Notes: a model not told the origin generated them from the letters alone. A stretch of 64,000 nucleotides of DNA from AP-15 sp963832875 (GCA_963832875.1 CAWHWB010000003.1:558001-622000); one strand, 5' to 3'; counted from the stretch's first letter, positions 17,834-27,108 are shown. Numbers and translations: made by a program.

Positions 17834-18640
17834 ATGGAGCTCGATTTCACCGGCAAGGTGGCGCTGATCACCGGCGCCGCAAACGGGATCGGCCGCGCCA
17901 CGGCGCTCGGGTTCGCCAGGGGCGGCGCCAAAATTGTGCTGGTCGACCGCGACGCCGCTGCCGGCGAGGCGACCGCCGGGGTGATCCGCCAGCAGGGCGG
18001 CGAGGCCCGGTTTGTGCAGGCCGACGTGACCCGTTCGGCCGAGGTGCGCGACTATGTGGAGGCGGCGCTCGACGCCTACGGTGCCATCGACTGCTTCTTC
18101 AACAATGCCGGCATCGAAGGCAAATGGGCGCATACCGCCGAATATGACGAGGACGTGTTCGATGCGGTCATCGGCGTCAACGTCAAGGGTGTGTTCCTCG
18201 GCCTGCGCCACGTCTTGCCGGTCATGCTGCGGCAGCAGCGCGGCGCGATCGTCAACACCGCCTCGGTCGCCGGGCTGGTGGCGACCCCGGGCATGCCAGC
18301 CTATGTCGCCTCCAAGCATGCGGTGATCGGGCTGACCAAGACCGCCGCCGGCGAGGTCGCCCGTCAGGGGGTGCGGGTCAACGCCGTCTGCCCCGGTCCG
18401 GTCGACACCCGGATGATCCATTCGCTCGAGGCGCAGCTCAACCCGACCGACCCGGCGAGCGTCAGCCGGCGCTATCAGGCGGCGATCCCGATGGGCCGCT
18501 ATGTGACGCCGGACGAGATCGCCAATACCGTCTTGTTCCTATGCTCCGATCTCGCGTCCTCGATCACCGGAGCACAATACGTCGTCGATGGCGGCCGCAC
18601 CGCGGTCGGCGGCGCGGTGACCCAGGCGATGCAGCGCTGA
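17834..18640 (+). CDS. SDR family oxidoreductase
   Basis: A 268-residue classical short-chain dehydrogenase. It has the cofactor loop TGAANGIG (residues 14-21), NNAG in the fourth strand region, the catalytic serine in NTASVAGLV, and YVASKHA supplying YxxxK. D37 in LVDRD after strand 2 points to NAD(H) preference. The C-terminus has the usual GAQYVVDGG. The ribosome-binding site GGGAGGA precedes ATG 17834. The substrate is unknown, and the gene stands alone after a truncated FMN reductase. Confidence 0.9.
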   Translation: MELDFTGKVALITGAANGIGRATALGFARGGAKIVLVDRDAAAGEATAGVIRQQGGEARFVQADVTRSAEVRDYVEAALDAYGAIDCFFNNAGIEGKWAHTAEYDEDVFDAVIGVNVKGVFLGLRHVLPVMLRQQRGAIVNTASVAGLVATPGMPAYVASKHAVIGLTKTAAGEVARQGVRVNAVCPGPVDTRMIHSLEAQLNPTDPASVSRRYQAAIPMGRYVTPDEIANTVLFLCSDLASSITGAQYVVDGGRTAVGGAVTQAMQR

Positions 18641-18710
18641 TCAAAGCCCTCCCTGGTCCTTAATTCCGGGGGCGTTCAGGCACGGTGGCGCCGGCGACGA
18701 TCGGTCGGCG

Positions 18711-19412
18711 CTACGGCATCGAGATCGGCCCGCCAACCGGATGGTCGGCGCAAAATGAATAATCGTCCTGGCCGGCCTGCGTCGCAAAGCCGGTGTGCGG
18801 GGCGACCGATGTGCCTTCGAGCCCTTCCCCGATCGGGCAATAGCAGGTTGCGACCGGCACGCCGTTGATATAGCGCTCGTCGTTGCACGCGAAGCTGAAG
18901 CAATTGACCAGCTGGTTGCCGAGATTGAAATTCTTGCTGCAGAACTGCACCGGCGCTTCGGCCGCGGGGCCGGTTGTTGCCCAATGGTTGATCTGTTGCG
19001 GGATGTACTGTTTCGGATCGTAGAGCGACCAGATTGCACCCTCACCCGGGCGTTGGCAGGACCCTTGCATATTGCCGCCGACGACGTCGGCGATCGCCTT
19101 GCCCAATTCGACCGGACAGGTGCACTCGGCCTCGGGGTATCGCGCGGTCCCGCCGCCGGCGACTTTGACGGTTATCGTCTTTCCGGTCGGCGTGCAGGTC
19201 GAAGCGGCGCACAGGGCGTAGTAGCCGGTGCAAATCCTGAAATCATGCGCCTCCGCAGCCAGCGCGCCCCGATCGACCGCGGCACCGGCCAGGATCATCG
19301 CCGGGAGCCCGAGCGCCGCCTTGATCAGCACTGCGCGACGGGCAGCGCGCGCGGTCTCCATCGGCGTTCGACCCACTACTGTGCGACGCGGTCCTTCATG
19401 TGCGCGTTGCAT
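18711..19412 (-). CDS. cysteine-rich exported protein, function unknown
   Basis: A 233-residue protein with a long basic leader and hydrophobic segment (AVLIKAALGLPAMILAGAA). The mature part has about a dozen cysteines, including CTGYYALC, CTPTG, CTCPVELG, CFSFACN and CYCPIGEG, which suggests several disulfides in the periplasm. AGAGAGGAAG lies about five bases before ATG 19412; an inner ATG at 19361 has no such site. The leader may use Tat (RRAVLIKAALG), but that is uncertain. I do not recognise the family. Confidence 0.6.
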   Translation of the reverse strand: MQRAHEGPRRTVVGRTPMETARAARRAVLIKAALGLPAMILAGAAVDRGALAAEAHDFRICTGYYALCAASTCTPTGKTITVKVAGGGTARYPEAECTCPVELGKAIADVVGGNMQGSCQRPGEGAIWSLYDPKQYIPQQINHWATTGPAAEAPVQFCSKNFNLGNQLVNCFSFACNDERYINGVPVATCYCPIGEGLEGTSVAPHTGFATQAGQDDYSFCADHPVGGPISMP

Positions 19413-19742
19413 ATACTTCCTCTCTTTTATGATGCGCTTCGGCGGTTATCCGCGGATCGAGACTGGCGTGAAATAATTGAACAATCGTGAATAAACATAT
19501 CCGGCATGGCCGCCTTCCCGCCGCGGCGACACGCCTGGCGGCAGCTGCGCGAACGGCCCCGGCGAACCGGCCGCGCCGCCTCGATTTCGGCGTGGGCCCG
19601 GCGAAGCACAGCCGCCGGTTCCCCCTGCCCCGGCAAAGTTGCCAAGGCCAGCAGCGGTGCTGGCGGCGGGATCGGGGCTGCGTTATTGTCGAAATCTCGC
19701 GGCCTCGGCCGCAAATGAAGTCGAAGGGGTCGAAGGGGAGCC
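19413..19742. other. intergenic region between the Cys-rich protein and the glucokinase-type gene
   Basis: No gene is seen. The left part is locally A/T-rich (around 19465-19500), the likely promoter area of the minus-strand Cys-rich gene. The right part is G/C-rich without an identifiable motif, up to the AAGGGGAGCC ribosome-binding site before ATG 19743. Confidence 0.4.
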
Positions 19743-20561
19743 ATGGACCAGACCCGCACACTGGCGATCGACATCGGCGGCACCGGCATCAAGGCGGCCC
19801 TGCTCGACGATGGCGGTCACTTGATCAGCGAGCGCCGCCGCGTGCCGACCCCGCCCAAGCCGGTGACGCCCGACGCGCTGGTGCGCGCGATCGACGAGGC
19901 GGTGACGCCGCTCGGCGCGTTTGAGCGGGTGTCAGTCGGGTTTCCGGGTTATGTGCGCCATGGGCGAGTGCTGACGGCCCCTAATCTGGGGAGCGAAGTG
20001 CTGAGCGGATTCGATTTGCAGGCGGCGCTGGCAGAACACTGGGGCAAGCCGGTCCGGGTTCTGAACGACGCCGACGTGCAAGGGTTCGGCGCCATCAAGG
20101 GCAACGGGCTCGAAATGGTGCTGACCCTGGGGACCGGGGCCGGCACGGCGCTCTTTCGCGACGGCGAGGTCATGCCTCACCTCGAGCTTGCCCACCATCC
20201 GATCACCGGCAGAAAAACCTATGACGAATATATCGGCAACGCCGCTCGTCAGAAAAAAGGTAAGAAGGTATGGAACAAGCGGGTCGCCAAGGTGATCGAC
20301 ATCCTGCGCGATGTTGTATGCTTCGATCACCTTTATGTTGGCGGCGGCAATGCGAAAAGCTTGACTTTTCCATTACCCGACGACGTGACGATCGTGGCGA
20401 ATACCGATGGGCTGACCGGCGGCATCGGTCTGTGGCGCGCGGACCCGCCGCCGCACACGCCGGCCGGCACCACCGCCGGTAACGATCAGCCACATGCCGA
20501 CCCCGAGGCGAGCGCGGCTGCTCCTCCCGAAGTTGCGCTGCCTTCGGCGCCTCCTGCCTGA
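19743..20561 (+). CDS. ppgK: ROK-family kinase, polyphosphate glucokinase type
   Basis: 272 residues. The phosphate-binding motif AIDIGGTGIKAALLD opens the protein (residues 8-22), LTLGTGAGTALFRDG is the second phosphate loop, and ELAHHPI resembles the glucose/metal-binding ExxH segment of polyphosphate glucokinases. Such enzymes make glucose-6-phosphate from polyphosphate or ATP. The last 40 residues are a Pro/Ala-rich tail (PPPHTPAGTTAGN) not usual for the family. The domain up to GGIGLWRA is complete. Donor specificity cannot be read from sequence. Confidence 0.8.
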   Translation: MDQTRTLAIDIGGTGIKAALLDDGGHLISERRRVPTPPKPVTPDALVRAIDEAVTPLGAFERVSVGFPGYVRHGRVLTAPNLGSEVLSGFDLQAALAEHWGKPVRVLNDADVQGFGAIKGNGLEMVLTLGTGAGTALFRDGEVMPHLELAHHPITGRKTYDEYIGNAARQKKGKKVWNKRVAKVIDILRDVVCFDHLYVGGGNAKSLTFPLPDDVTIVANTDGLTGGIGLWRADPPPHTPAGTTAGNDQPHADPEASAAAPPEVALPSAPPA

Positions 20562-20618
20562 CGAGGCTCCCAACAGCATCTTCAGACGAAAAAGCACCTT
20601 CGCAGAATCGAGGCGACC

Positions 20619-21482
20619 ATGCGTCGACCGGCCGCCCTGTTGCTGGCGCTGTCGCTCGCAGGCTGCGCCGCCGGGCCGCCGCCGGGCCCGCGGATCGCGC
20701 CGTTTCCGTCGCCGGCAACGTCGCTGACCGCCAATATTCCGCCCTTCGCACGCGTGCCCTACGAGCCGTTCTCGCGCGAGGCGGCGGTGCAGATAGCGCT
20801 CGGCGAATGGCGCGCCTTTCGCCAGCCGGTCGTCTACCCCAACATCGAACTGCCCGAGGACGAGGAGCGCGAAAACGGGCTGTGGCAGCGGGTCGGCCTC
20901 TATTGGTGGCTCGGCCTCGACCCGAGCTGGCGGCAAAGCGCCTGGACCGGGAAACACGACGAAAACGGCCAGGTTTTCTCGGCCGATGTCGATGGAAACT
21001 ACGCCTGGTCGGCAGCCTTTATTTCCTATGTGATGCGGATGGCCGGCGCCGGCAGCAGCTTCCCCTATTCAGAGACGCATTCCGACTATATCGACGAGGC
21101 CGCCGCCCATACCCCCGGAGTTGCCTTGATCGCGGAGCGGGTCCAGGACTACGCGCCGCAACTGGGGGATCTGATTTGTCTGTGGCGCGGCGCGCGGCCG
21201 GTGACCTTCGAGGAATTGCCGGCAGGCCGCTTTCCCGGCCATTGCGACATCGTCGTCGGGATGAAGCCCGGGCAACTCCAGGTGATCGGCGGAAACGTCG
21301 ACAACGCAGTGGCGATGAAATACATCCCGGTCACCGCCGATGGCCATCTGGCGACATCCGACGGCACCGTGCTCGACCCCGACCACCACTGGTTCGTCGT
21401 GCTGAAGGTCCTCTATCAGCGGGATGGGACGGCACCGCCGGCGGCGATTTCAGCGGCTCCCGGGTTCGCCCGCCTCGGTTAG
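20619..21482 (+). CDS. DUF2272-type lipoprotein
   Basis: 287 residues with a lipoprotein signal peptide and lipobox LAGC (cysteine near residue 16), so it is anchored to a periplasmic membrane face. The globular part has WWLGLDPSWRQSAWTGKHD, AWSAAFISYVMRMAG and GHCDIVVGMKPG. The W-S-A-A-F and H-C-D-I-V arrangement recalls DUF2272, a papain/CHAP-like fold, though its usual catalytic cysteine is not obvious here. Its stop overlaps by four bases the stop of the convergent phosphatase gene. The function is not known. Confidence 0.7.
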   Translation: MRRPAALLLALSLAGCAAGPPPGPRIAPFPSPATSLTANIPPFARVPYEPFSREAAVQIALGEWRAFRQPVVYPNIELPEDEERENGLWQRVGLYWWLGLDPSWRQSAWTGKHDENGQVFSADVDGNYAWSAAFISYVMRMAGAGSSFPYSETHSDYIDEAAAHTPGVALIAERVQDYAPQLGDLICLWRGARPVTFEELPAGRFPGHCDIVVGMKPGQLQVIGGNVDNAVAMKYIPVTADGHLATSDGTVLDPDHHWFVVLKVLYQRDGTAPPAAISAAPGFARLG

Positions 21483-22081
21483 GGTCCTCCTGCGGCCGCC
21501 ACCTCTCGCCCGCGTCCGCCGTCGATCATCGCCTCGGCCAGGCTCGGCTCGCGGTCGAGCGCTGTGCGATAGTGCCCGCGAACGGCGGCGACGATCTCAC
21601 CGTCGCGCCCCAGCAAGGCGTCGCCGAATTCGATCATTCGCAGATTGGGCCAGGCGCGCGGGCGCAGCCGGGTGACCTCGCGCACAATTTCTTGCGCCGG
21701 TCGGCCAGGATCGCGCTGTGCCAGGATCAGCGTCGCCGCTGCGGTCGAACGCGACACGCCGGCGTGGCAGTGCACCAGAAGATGCGTCAGCCCCGGCTCC
21801 TCGTCCGCCACGCGCCGGGAGCCGTCCAGATTGCGTGCGAAGGCGAGCAGCAGCTCGACATCGCAGCGCTCGGGCGCGACCCAACCCGGCAGCGGCTCGA
21901 TTACGTCGTGAAAATGCAGCTTTAGGCGCCGATGCACGTCAAAGACGCGCAGAGCCTCGGGCTCGGGCCAGCCCGGATCGAGGATCGACAGCACATGGCT
22001 GACGTCGTTCACGTGGCAGCCGGCGAGCTCGTCGAGCCCGCAGATGGTGATCCGAAACGACGTCAGCGCAATATCGCTCAC
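21479..22081 (-). CDS. dual-specificity/tyrosine phosphatase-like protein
   Basis: A 200-residue protein with the cysteine phosphatase loop HCHAGVSRST (HCxxGxxRS/T) near residue 110. It is preceded by an Asp-rich region (WPEPEALRVFDVHRR, HFHDV) that could supply the general acid. Related bacterial proteins are annotated as protein tyrosine phosphatases, but the substrate is open. The conserved region begins at residue 2 (SDIALTSFRITICGLDEL). GTG 22081 is the start with AGGGAG seven bases before it; a longer extension to 22339 is unlikely. Confidence 0.75.
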   Translation of the reverse strand: MSDIALTSFRITICGLDELAGCHVNDVSHVLSILDPGWPEPEALRVFDVHRRLKLHFHDVIEPLPGWVAPERCDVELLLAFARNLDGSRRVADEEPGLTHLLVHCHAGVSRSTAAATLILAQRDPGRPAQEIVREVTRLRPRAWPNLRMIEFGDALLGRDGEIVAAVRGHYRTALDREPSLAEAMIDGGRGREVAAAGGP

Positions 22082-22453
22082 ACTCGTGCTCCCTGCCCGA
22101 TTGCCCGCAGCAGCAGAGATACTCCCCACTTGTGGCAATTCTATGCACGGTTGGCTGGGCGACAAGAACGCCGTTGGGCTCGATCCTTGAGATGCCTCCA
22201 GCGAGATAACCGATCGGCGTTTTGAGGAGCCCTCGTCCCGACTTTTCCAGAAATGTTGCGCTGCGACATGCCCGACGAAAACCCGCTCATTTTCCTTCGT
22301 AGCTCGCCCATGATTTGCAACTAACTCAGGGGGAGCCAAAGCGAGCGCGACGGTGTCATCGGCAAAGATTGGACGACCGCGAGACCCATTTCACACGTCC
22401 TTTACCGCGCAGCCGTCATTCTCATTCGATCGAGTGGCTCGAAAGTGACTCCA
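22082..22453. other. divergent intergenic region, phosphatase / mlaC copy 2
   Basis: No gene is recognised. The stretch is less G/C-rich than its surroundings and must hold the promoters of both flanking genes. I could not assign -35 and -10 boxes with confidence. Confidence 0.4.
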
Positions 22454-23089
22454 ATGTTGCGACCTTCCCTTTTGACCACCGCCGCGGTCCTGATCGCCGG
22501 GATACTCGCGTCCGGGAGTCCCGGCGCAGCCGGCATGGGTCCGACCGCCTTCATCGACAATTTCGGCAACCAGCTCGAGGCGGCGGTCAAAACCGCCACC
22601 CCGGAGCAGCGGCTGGCCGGATTTCGCGAGTTATTGAACGCGGATTTTGACCTACCCGACCTGGGTCGCTTTGTCCTCGGCCGATTTTGGCGGGTTTTCA
22701 CCCCGTCGGAACAGCAGGAGTTCCTGGGACTGTTCGAGAATTACGTCGTGCTCGCCTACAGCGACCGCTTGTCGGAGTATGTCGCCGACGGCGGCGTGCT
22801 CCGGGTGACCGGGAGCCGGCCCGATCCGGACGGGGCGATCGTATCGAGCGAAATCACTCGCGGTTCCGGGGCGTGGAACGGGGGCACGCCGACAGCTCAG
22901 GCGATCGAGGTCGATTGGCGCCTGACCGCCCGCGACGGCTTTTACAAGGTCAGCGACGTCATCATCGACGGCCTCAGCATGGCGGCGAACGGGCGATCGG
23001 AGCTCGAAGGGGTGGTCGAACGCAACGGCGGCCGGGCGCAGGCTATCCTCGCCGTCATGCGGCAACAGATCGCCAGCGCTTCCCGTTAG
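22454..23089 (+). CDS. MlaC/Ttg2D-type phospholipid carrier (copy 2)
   Basis: 211 residues with a signal peptide (LLTTAAVLIAGILASGSPGAAG). The MlaC layout is the same as in the copy at 6494-7168: FRELLNADFDLPDLGRFVLG, FWRVFTPSEQQEFLGLFENYV, then DWRLTARDGFYKVSDVIIDGLSM. The two share most of these landmarks but differ in the strand-loop region between them. No other mla gene is nearby. GTG 22445 is an alternative start three codons upstream. Confidence 0.85.
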   Translation: MLRPSLLTTAAVLIAGILASGSPGAAGMGPTAFIDNFGNQLEAAVKTATPEQRLAGFRELLNADFDLPDLGRFVLGRFWRVFTPSEQQEFLGLFENYVVLAYSDRLSEYVADGGVLRVTGSRPDPDGAIVSSEITRGSGAWNGGTPTAQAIEVDWRLTARDGFYKVSDVIIDGLSMAANGRSELEGVVERNGGRAQAILAVMRQQIASASR

Positions 23090-23681
23090 TTAGGGTCTCT
23101 GATCGGGTCGCGCCGCCAATCCGGTTGAGTCCCTGCGAGCGAGGCGAAGCAATTTCGGGCCCCTGAGCTTCCTGCGTTCGAGCAACTGTGTTTGAGGGGG
23201 GTGACGAGGTCCTCCCGACCCTGGGCAGCATGGCGCCGTGCTCGTCGCCGTCGAGACCGCTGCGCGCCGGCTGCGCCGGTGGCCTGCGGCCAGTCTGGAC
23301 CACGGCGCCGCGCGCCGCCCGGCCACCCGTCTGTGCATCACCTACATGCTGTCTCCTCCACACCTGCGCCGCCGGGGTGGGAGCCTCCGATAAAAAGAAA
23401 TCTAAAGCGCGCTCGGGGCCGTTGCCGACCGTTGGCACCAGTAGGGATCTTCGAGGCTCCGCGGGTCCAACTCGCAATGGGCTCTCCAGCGCCATGGAGC
23501 GTCGACCTCAATCCGACAGCCCTGCCACTATACCCCGCTCAGCGCCTTGTCGGTTTCATACAGGGTGGTCGGCGGAACCGCCGGTGGGAACTCGCAGTGA
23601 CACCGCTGCAGCATGGTCCAAATATGTTTTAGAGTAGAATTATCTCGAGTTGGACACCAACCAAGCGGATGGAGGAGCGGA
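23090..23681. other. 592-base gene-free region, possibly a mobile-element remnant or structured RNA
   Basis: Open frames exist on both strands, but their translations are Arg/Pro/Gly-rich and match nothing I know. The stretch holds several short self-complementary segments (for example TGGCC-TGC-GGCCA near 23277-23295). Around 23385-23410 it has an A-rich run (GATAAAAAGAAATC) unlike the neighbours. GGAGGAG at the right end serves the DUF1989 gene. Confidence 0.4.
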
Positions 23682-24290
23682 ATGATCGAGATTCCGGCGC
23701 GCCGCGGCAAGGCCGCGCGTCTGCGCCAGGGCGGCACGGTCAGGGTCGTCAATACAAAGGGTCAGCAGGTCGTCGACGCCTGGGCGTTCAGCACCGAGGA
23801 TCTCCAGGAATTCATGTCGATGGAGCACAGCCGAGTCGCGATCGGGCATCTCATTCCGGCGGTTGGCGACACCCTTGTCACCAACCGGCGGCGGCCGATC
23901 CTAACCCTCGTCGAGGACACCTCGGGCGGGGTTCACGACACCTTGTTTGCCGCCTGCGACCGCTGGCGCTACGAGTTGCTCGGATGCGCCGAATATCACG
24001 ACAACTGCACCGACAATCTCGCCGCCGCACTGGCCGAGCTCGGGCTCGTGCCGGCGCACACCCCGGCGCCGCTCAACCTGTTCATGAACATCCCGGTCAT
24101 CGACGGCGACCGGGTCGAGGTGCGGCCGCCGGTCAGCACCCCCGGCAGCTTTGTCTCGCTGCGCGCCGAAATCGATTGCATCGTCGCCTTTTCCGCCTGC
24201 CCGCAGGATTTGCTGCCGGTCAACGGCGCGGCGATGCGGCCGACGCATGCGCATTTCGAAATCCGCGGCCCAGTCGAGCGGCCCGCTTGA
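23682..24290 (+). CDS. DUF1989 / urea-carboxylase-associated family protein
   Basis: 202 residues matching the DUF1989 family throughout: RRGKAARLRQGGTVRVVN, GQQVVDAWAF, SRVAIGHLIPAVGDTL, a CAEYHDNCTDNL segment with conserved Cys and His, and LNLFMNIPV. Family members accompany urea carboxylase/allophanate hydrolase, and some take part in degrading small nitrogen compounds. The chemistry of this one is not established. The gene is not beside urea carboxylase here. Start ATG 23682 follows GGAGGAGCGGA. Confidence 0.85.
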   Translation: MIEIPARRGKAARLRQGGTVRVVNTKGQQVVDAWAFSTEDLQEFMSMEHSRVAIGHLIPAVGDTLVTNRRRPILTLVEDTSGGVHDTLFAACDRWRYELLGCAEYHDNCTDNLAAALAELGLVPAHTPAPLNLFMNIPVIDGDRVEVRPPVSTPGSFVSLRAEIDCIVAFSACPQDLLPVNGAAMRPTHAHFEIRGPVERPA

Positions 24291-24368
24291 GCCGGGCGGA
24301 TCGGCGCGCGCAAGAGTAAATCGGGCCGCGAGAACGGGTGCGGGGCGCGCGGTCACATCGATGACAAT

Positions 24369-24449
24369 ATGATTTCGGCCGCACAAATGTTGTCCGGCGC
24401 CAACATCGACCTGTTGGCGGCCTACATCGCGACGCTGAAAACGCCGTAG
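24369..24449 (+). pseudogene. possible C-terminal remnant of a cytochrome c
   Basis: A 26-codon frame ends IDLLAAYIATLKTP before TAG, preceded by MISAAQMLSGAN. This is the wording of the C-terminal helix of c553-type cytochromes (MxxxAQxLSxxDIxxLAAYIAxL). Upstream codons do not continue the homology and there is no CxxCH, so if real it is a relic. It may also be chance. Confidence 0.25.
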
Positions 24450-24535
24450 CCCGACGCTGCCGAATGGGCTCGGGCGGTGTTTGCGGGATCGAGGTAGCCG
24501 CAGGGATGCGGCGGCGCGCCTGCGGAGTTCTCGTC

Positions 24536-26695
24536 ATGTCGCTCAATATCAAGGTTGGTCCAGCGCTGTTGTCGATCAACCAAGGCTACAGCCTACTGCT
24601 GACCGACCCCGACGGCCAAATCCCGTGGCCGAGCAAATGCGGATTTTTTGTCCGCGACACCAGGATGATCAGCGCGTGGTCGATCTACGCCAATGGCGAA
24701 GAGTGGGAACTGTTAAATTCGGGTGCGATCACCTATTTCGCCGGGCAGGTGTTCATGACCAACCCCGCCATCGCGACGGAGGACGGCGCTATCGAGCGGC
24801 GCAGCCTGCTGCTCCAGCTCGGCCGGTCGATCGACGAGGGCGGCATCCACGAGGACATCGATCTGACCAACCACGGCCGCCAGCCGGTCAAATTCAACCT
24901 CGAGATCGCGATCCGGTGCGATTTCGCCGACATCCTCGAGATCAAAGGCGCCAATCTGGTGCGGCGCGGCCGCATCACGACGCTATGGTCCGATGACACC
25001 GCAACGCTGACGACCCAGTACCGCGACCGCGATTTCCTGCGCGAGCTGGTCGTGTCGCGGCGCCGCAATGCGTCGCCCTGCGTTTATGCCAATGGCCGGA
25101 TCAGCTTCGAGGTAGCGATCGAGCCTGGGCAGACCTGGCATACCTGCCTCGAATATTTGGCTGCCGCCGGCGAGCATCGCTATGCGGCGCCGCAAGGGTG
25201 CATCGCCCACGCGCGAAATTCGCAGCTCGGCGAGCCGCTCGAAAACTGGCGAAAGGCGGTACTCAAGCTGGCATCGAGTAACGAGGATTTCGAAAATCTC
25301 TATCGCCAAGCGGTGGAGGACATGGCCGGTCTGCGGCTGCCGGTCGACGGGACCCACCACCTCGAATTTACCCCGGCCGCCGGCATCCCTTGGTTCGTGG
25401 CGCTGTTCGGCCGCGACAGCCTGATCGCCGCGCTGCAGAACGCCCATATCTATCCCGATTTTATCCGCGGCGCGCTCGACGTGCTGGGACGATATCAGGC
25501 GAAGGAGCGGGACGATTACCGCGACGCCGAGCCCGGCAAGATCATGCACGAGTTGCGTACTGGCGAGCTGGCTCACTTCAAGCTGATCCCGCACACTCCC
25601 TATTACGGCACCGCCGACGCGACGCCCCTCTACCTGATCGCGCTGCACACCGCCTGGCGCTGCATCGGCGACCGGCGGCTCGTTGAGCGCCATCTCGGCA
25701 CCGCCGAGCGCTGCCTCGACTGGATCGACCGCTACGGCGACCGCGACGGCGACGGCTTTCAGGAGTACCAGACGCGTTCCTCGGCAGGCTACGAGAACCA
25801 GGGCTGGAAGGATTCCGGCGACGCCGTCCTCTATCCCGACGGCAGCCCGGTCACAGGGCCGAAGGCGCTGTGCGAGCTGCAAGGCTATGTCTACGACGCC
25901 TGGAACCGGATGGCCGAAGTTTACCAGGCGCTGGGGCAAGATGGCCGGGCCGAGGAACTGCGCGCCAAGGCGAAAACCTTGTTCGCCCGCTTCAACGAGG
26001 TGTTCTGGGACGAAGACAGCGGATTTTACGCCTATTGCCTCGACGGCGACAAAAAAAAGGTACTGACCGTGGCCTCGAACCCGGGTCATTGTCTGTGGAG
26101 CCGGATCGTGCCGAAAGACCGCGCGGCCAGGGTCGCCCGGCGGCTGCTGCAGCCCGATATGTGGAGCGGCTGGGGCATCCGGACCTTGTCGCGCGACCAC
26201 ACGTCCTACAATCCGGTGTCGTATCAGAACGGCTCGGTCTGGCCGCACGACAACGGCATCATCGCGATCGGCCTCAAGCAATACGGCTTTGCCCGGGAGG
26301 CAGCGCAGGTGGCGCGCGCGGTCACCGAGGCCGGGAGTTTTTTCGCGCTCTATCAGATGCCGGAACTTTACGCTGGGATCGAGCGCGACGACGCCAATTT
26401 CCCGGTGCAGTATCCCGATGCCAATGTGCCGCAGGCTTGGGCCGCCGGCTCGGTGTTTTCGATGCTGCAGGCTCTATTGGGCTTTGACCCGGATGCGCCG
26501 CGGGGCAAGTTCTACCTCGATCCGGCGCTGCCGGATTGGCTGCCGGACCTCGCCCTGAGCGATCTGCGCCTCGGCAAGCAATTGTTCGACGTGCGCTTTT
26601 GGCGCGAGGGCGACAGGACCCGGTTCGAGGTGCTGAAGGGCGACCCGAGGGCCGTCGAACAGCGCCCCTTGGCGCCGTGTCATCACTCAGAATAG
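24536..26695 (+). CDS. amylo-alpha-1,6-glucosidase / glycogen debranching-type protein
   Basis: 719 residues. The N-terminal third is the glycogen-debranching N-terminal beta domain (GFFVRDTRMISAWSIYANG, near residue 37). The C-terminal two thirds is an (alpha/alpha)6 barrel of the GDE_C type, with GIPWFVALFGRDSLIAALQ, YENQGWKDSGDAV and GSVWPHDNGIIAIGL carrying the acidic residues expected in its active site. The family acts on branched or trehalose-like glucans in the cytosol. GGAG lies seven bases before ATG 24536. A glucokinase-type gene lies 4 kb upstream, which fits a glucan theme. Confidence 0.88.
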   Translation: MSLNIKVGPALLSINQGYSLLLTDPDGQIPWPSKCGFFVRDTRMISAWSIYANGEEWELLNSGAITYFAGQVFMTNPAIATEDGAIERRSLLLQLGRSIDEGGIHEDIDLTNHGRQPVKFNLEIAIRCDFADILEIKGANLVRRGRITTLWSDDTATLTTQYRDRDFLRELVVSRRRNASPCVYANGRISFEVAIEPGQTWHTCLEYLAAAGEHRYAAPQGCIAHARNSQLGEPLENWRKAVLKLASSNEDFENLYRQAVEDMAGLRLPVDGTHHLEFTPAAGIPWFVALFGRDSLIAALQNAHIYPDFIRGALDVLGRYQAKERDDYRDAEPGKIMHELRTGELAHFKLIPHTPYYGTADATPLYLIALHTAWRCIGDRRLVERHLGTAERCLDWIDRYGDRDGDGFQEYQTRSSAGYENQGWKDSGDAVLYPDGSPVTGPKALCELQGYVYDAWNRMAEVYQALGQDGRAEELRAKAKTLFARFNEVFWDEDSGFYAYCLDGDKKKVLTVASNPGHCLWSRIVPKDRAARVARRLLQPDMWSGWGIRTLSRDHTSYNPVSYQNGSVWPHDNGIIAIGLKQYGFAREAAQVARAVTEAGSFFALYQMPELYAGIERDDANFPVQYPDANVPQAWAAGSVFSMLQALLGFDPDAPRGKFYLDPALPDWLPDLALSDLRLGKQLFDVRFWREGDRTRFEVLKGDPRAVEQRPLAPCHHSE

Positions 26696-26724
26696 GCTTG
26701 CGCAGTCGAGCCGGGGGAGATCGC

Positions 26725-27108
26725 GTGAGGCCGATACCGCTCAGAGCCGCCGGCTCCTTTACCCTTCTGGTCGAGCCCGAACATCTGGCCAACCGGTTCA
26801 AGGACGCGACCCTGCCGCCGGTGCTGGCGACGCCCGTCATGATCATGATCATGGAAAACGCCGCGCTGAACGCGATCCGCGCCTATCTCGATCCGGGCGA
26901 GAGCGCGGTCGGCACCGCAGTCGACATCCGCCACCTCGCAGCGACGCCGGCCGGGCGGCGGGTGACCGGGACGGCGCGTGTCACCAAGCTCGACGGGCGA
27001 AAGGTCGAATTCGCCGTCCGCGCCGCCGACGGCGAAAAAGAGATTGGCGTCGGCTCGCATTCCCGGATCGTCGTCGACGTAGTGAAATTCGCCGAGCGGC
27101 TGAAATAG
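26725..27108 (+). CDS. FlK-like hotdog thioesterase
   Basis: 127 residues with the pattern of fluoroacetyl-CoA thioesterase relatives: VLATPVMIMIMENAALNAI supplies Thr and Glu, and VGTAVDIRHLAATPAG supplies His, the three residues of the FlK active site. These enzymes hydrolyse small acyl-CoAs in the cytosol. The fluoroacetyl specificity of FlK itself should not be assumed. Start GTG 26725 has GGGGGAGA five bases upstream, and the gene begins 30 bases after the debranching gene, probably in one transcript. Confidence 0.8.
   Translation: MRPIPLRAAGSFTLLVEPEHLANRFKDATLPPVLATPVMIMIMENAALNAIRAYLDPGESAVGTAVDIRHLAATPAGRRVTGTARVTKLDGRKVEFAVRAADGEKEIGVGSHSRIVVDVVKFAERLK

Noticed and set aside
24983..26281. 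432-residue open frame opposite the debranching-type gene
   Set aside because: No motif or start signal; it is the antisense of a well-supported enzyme gene.
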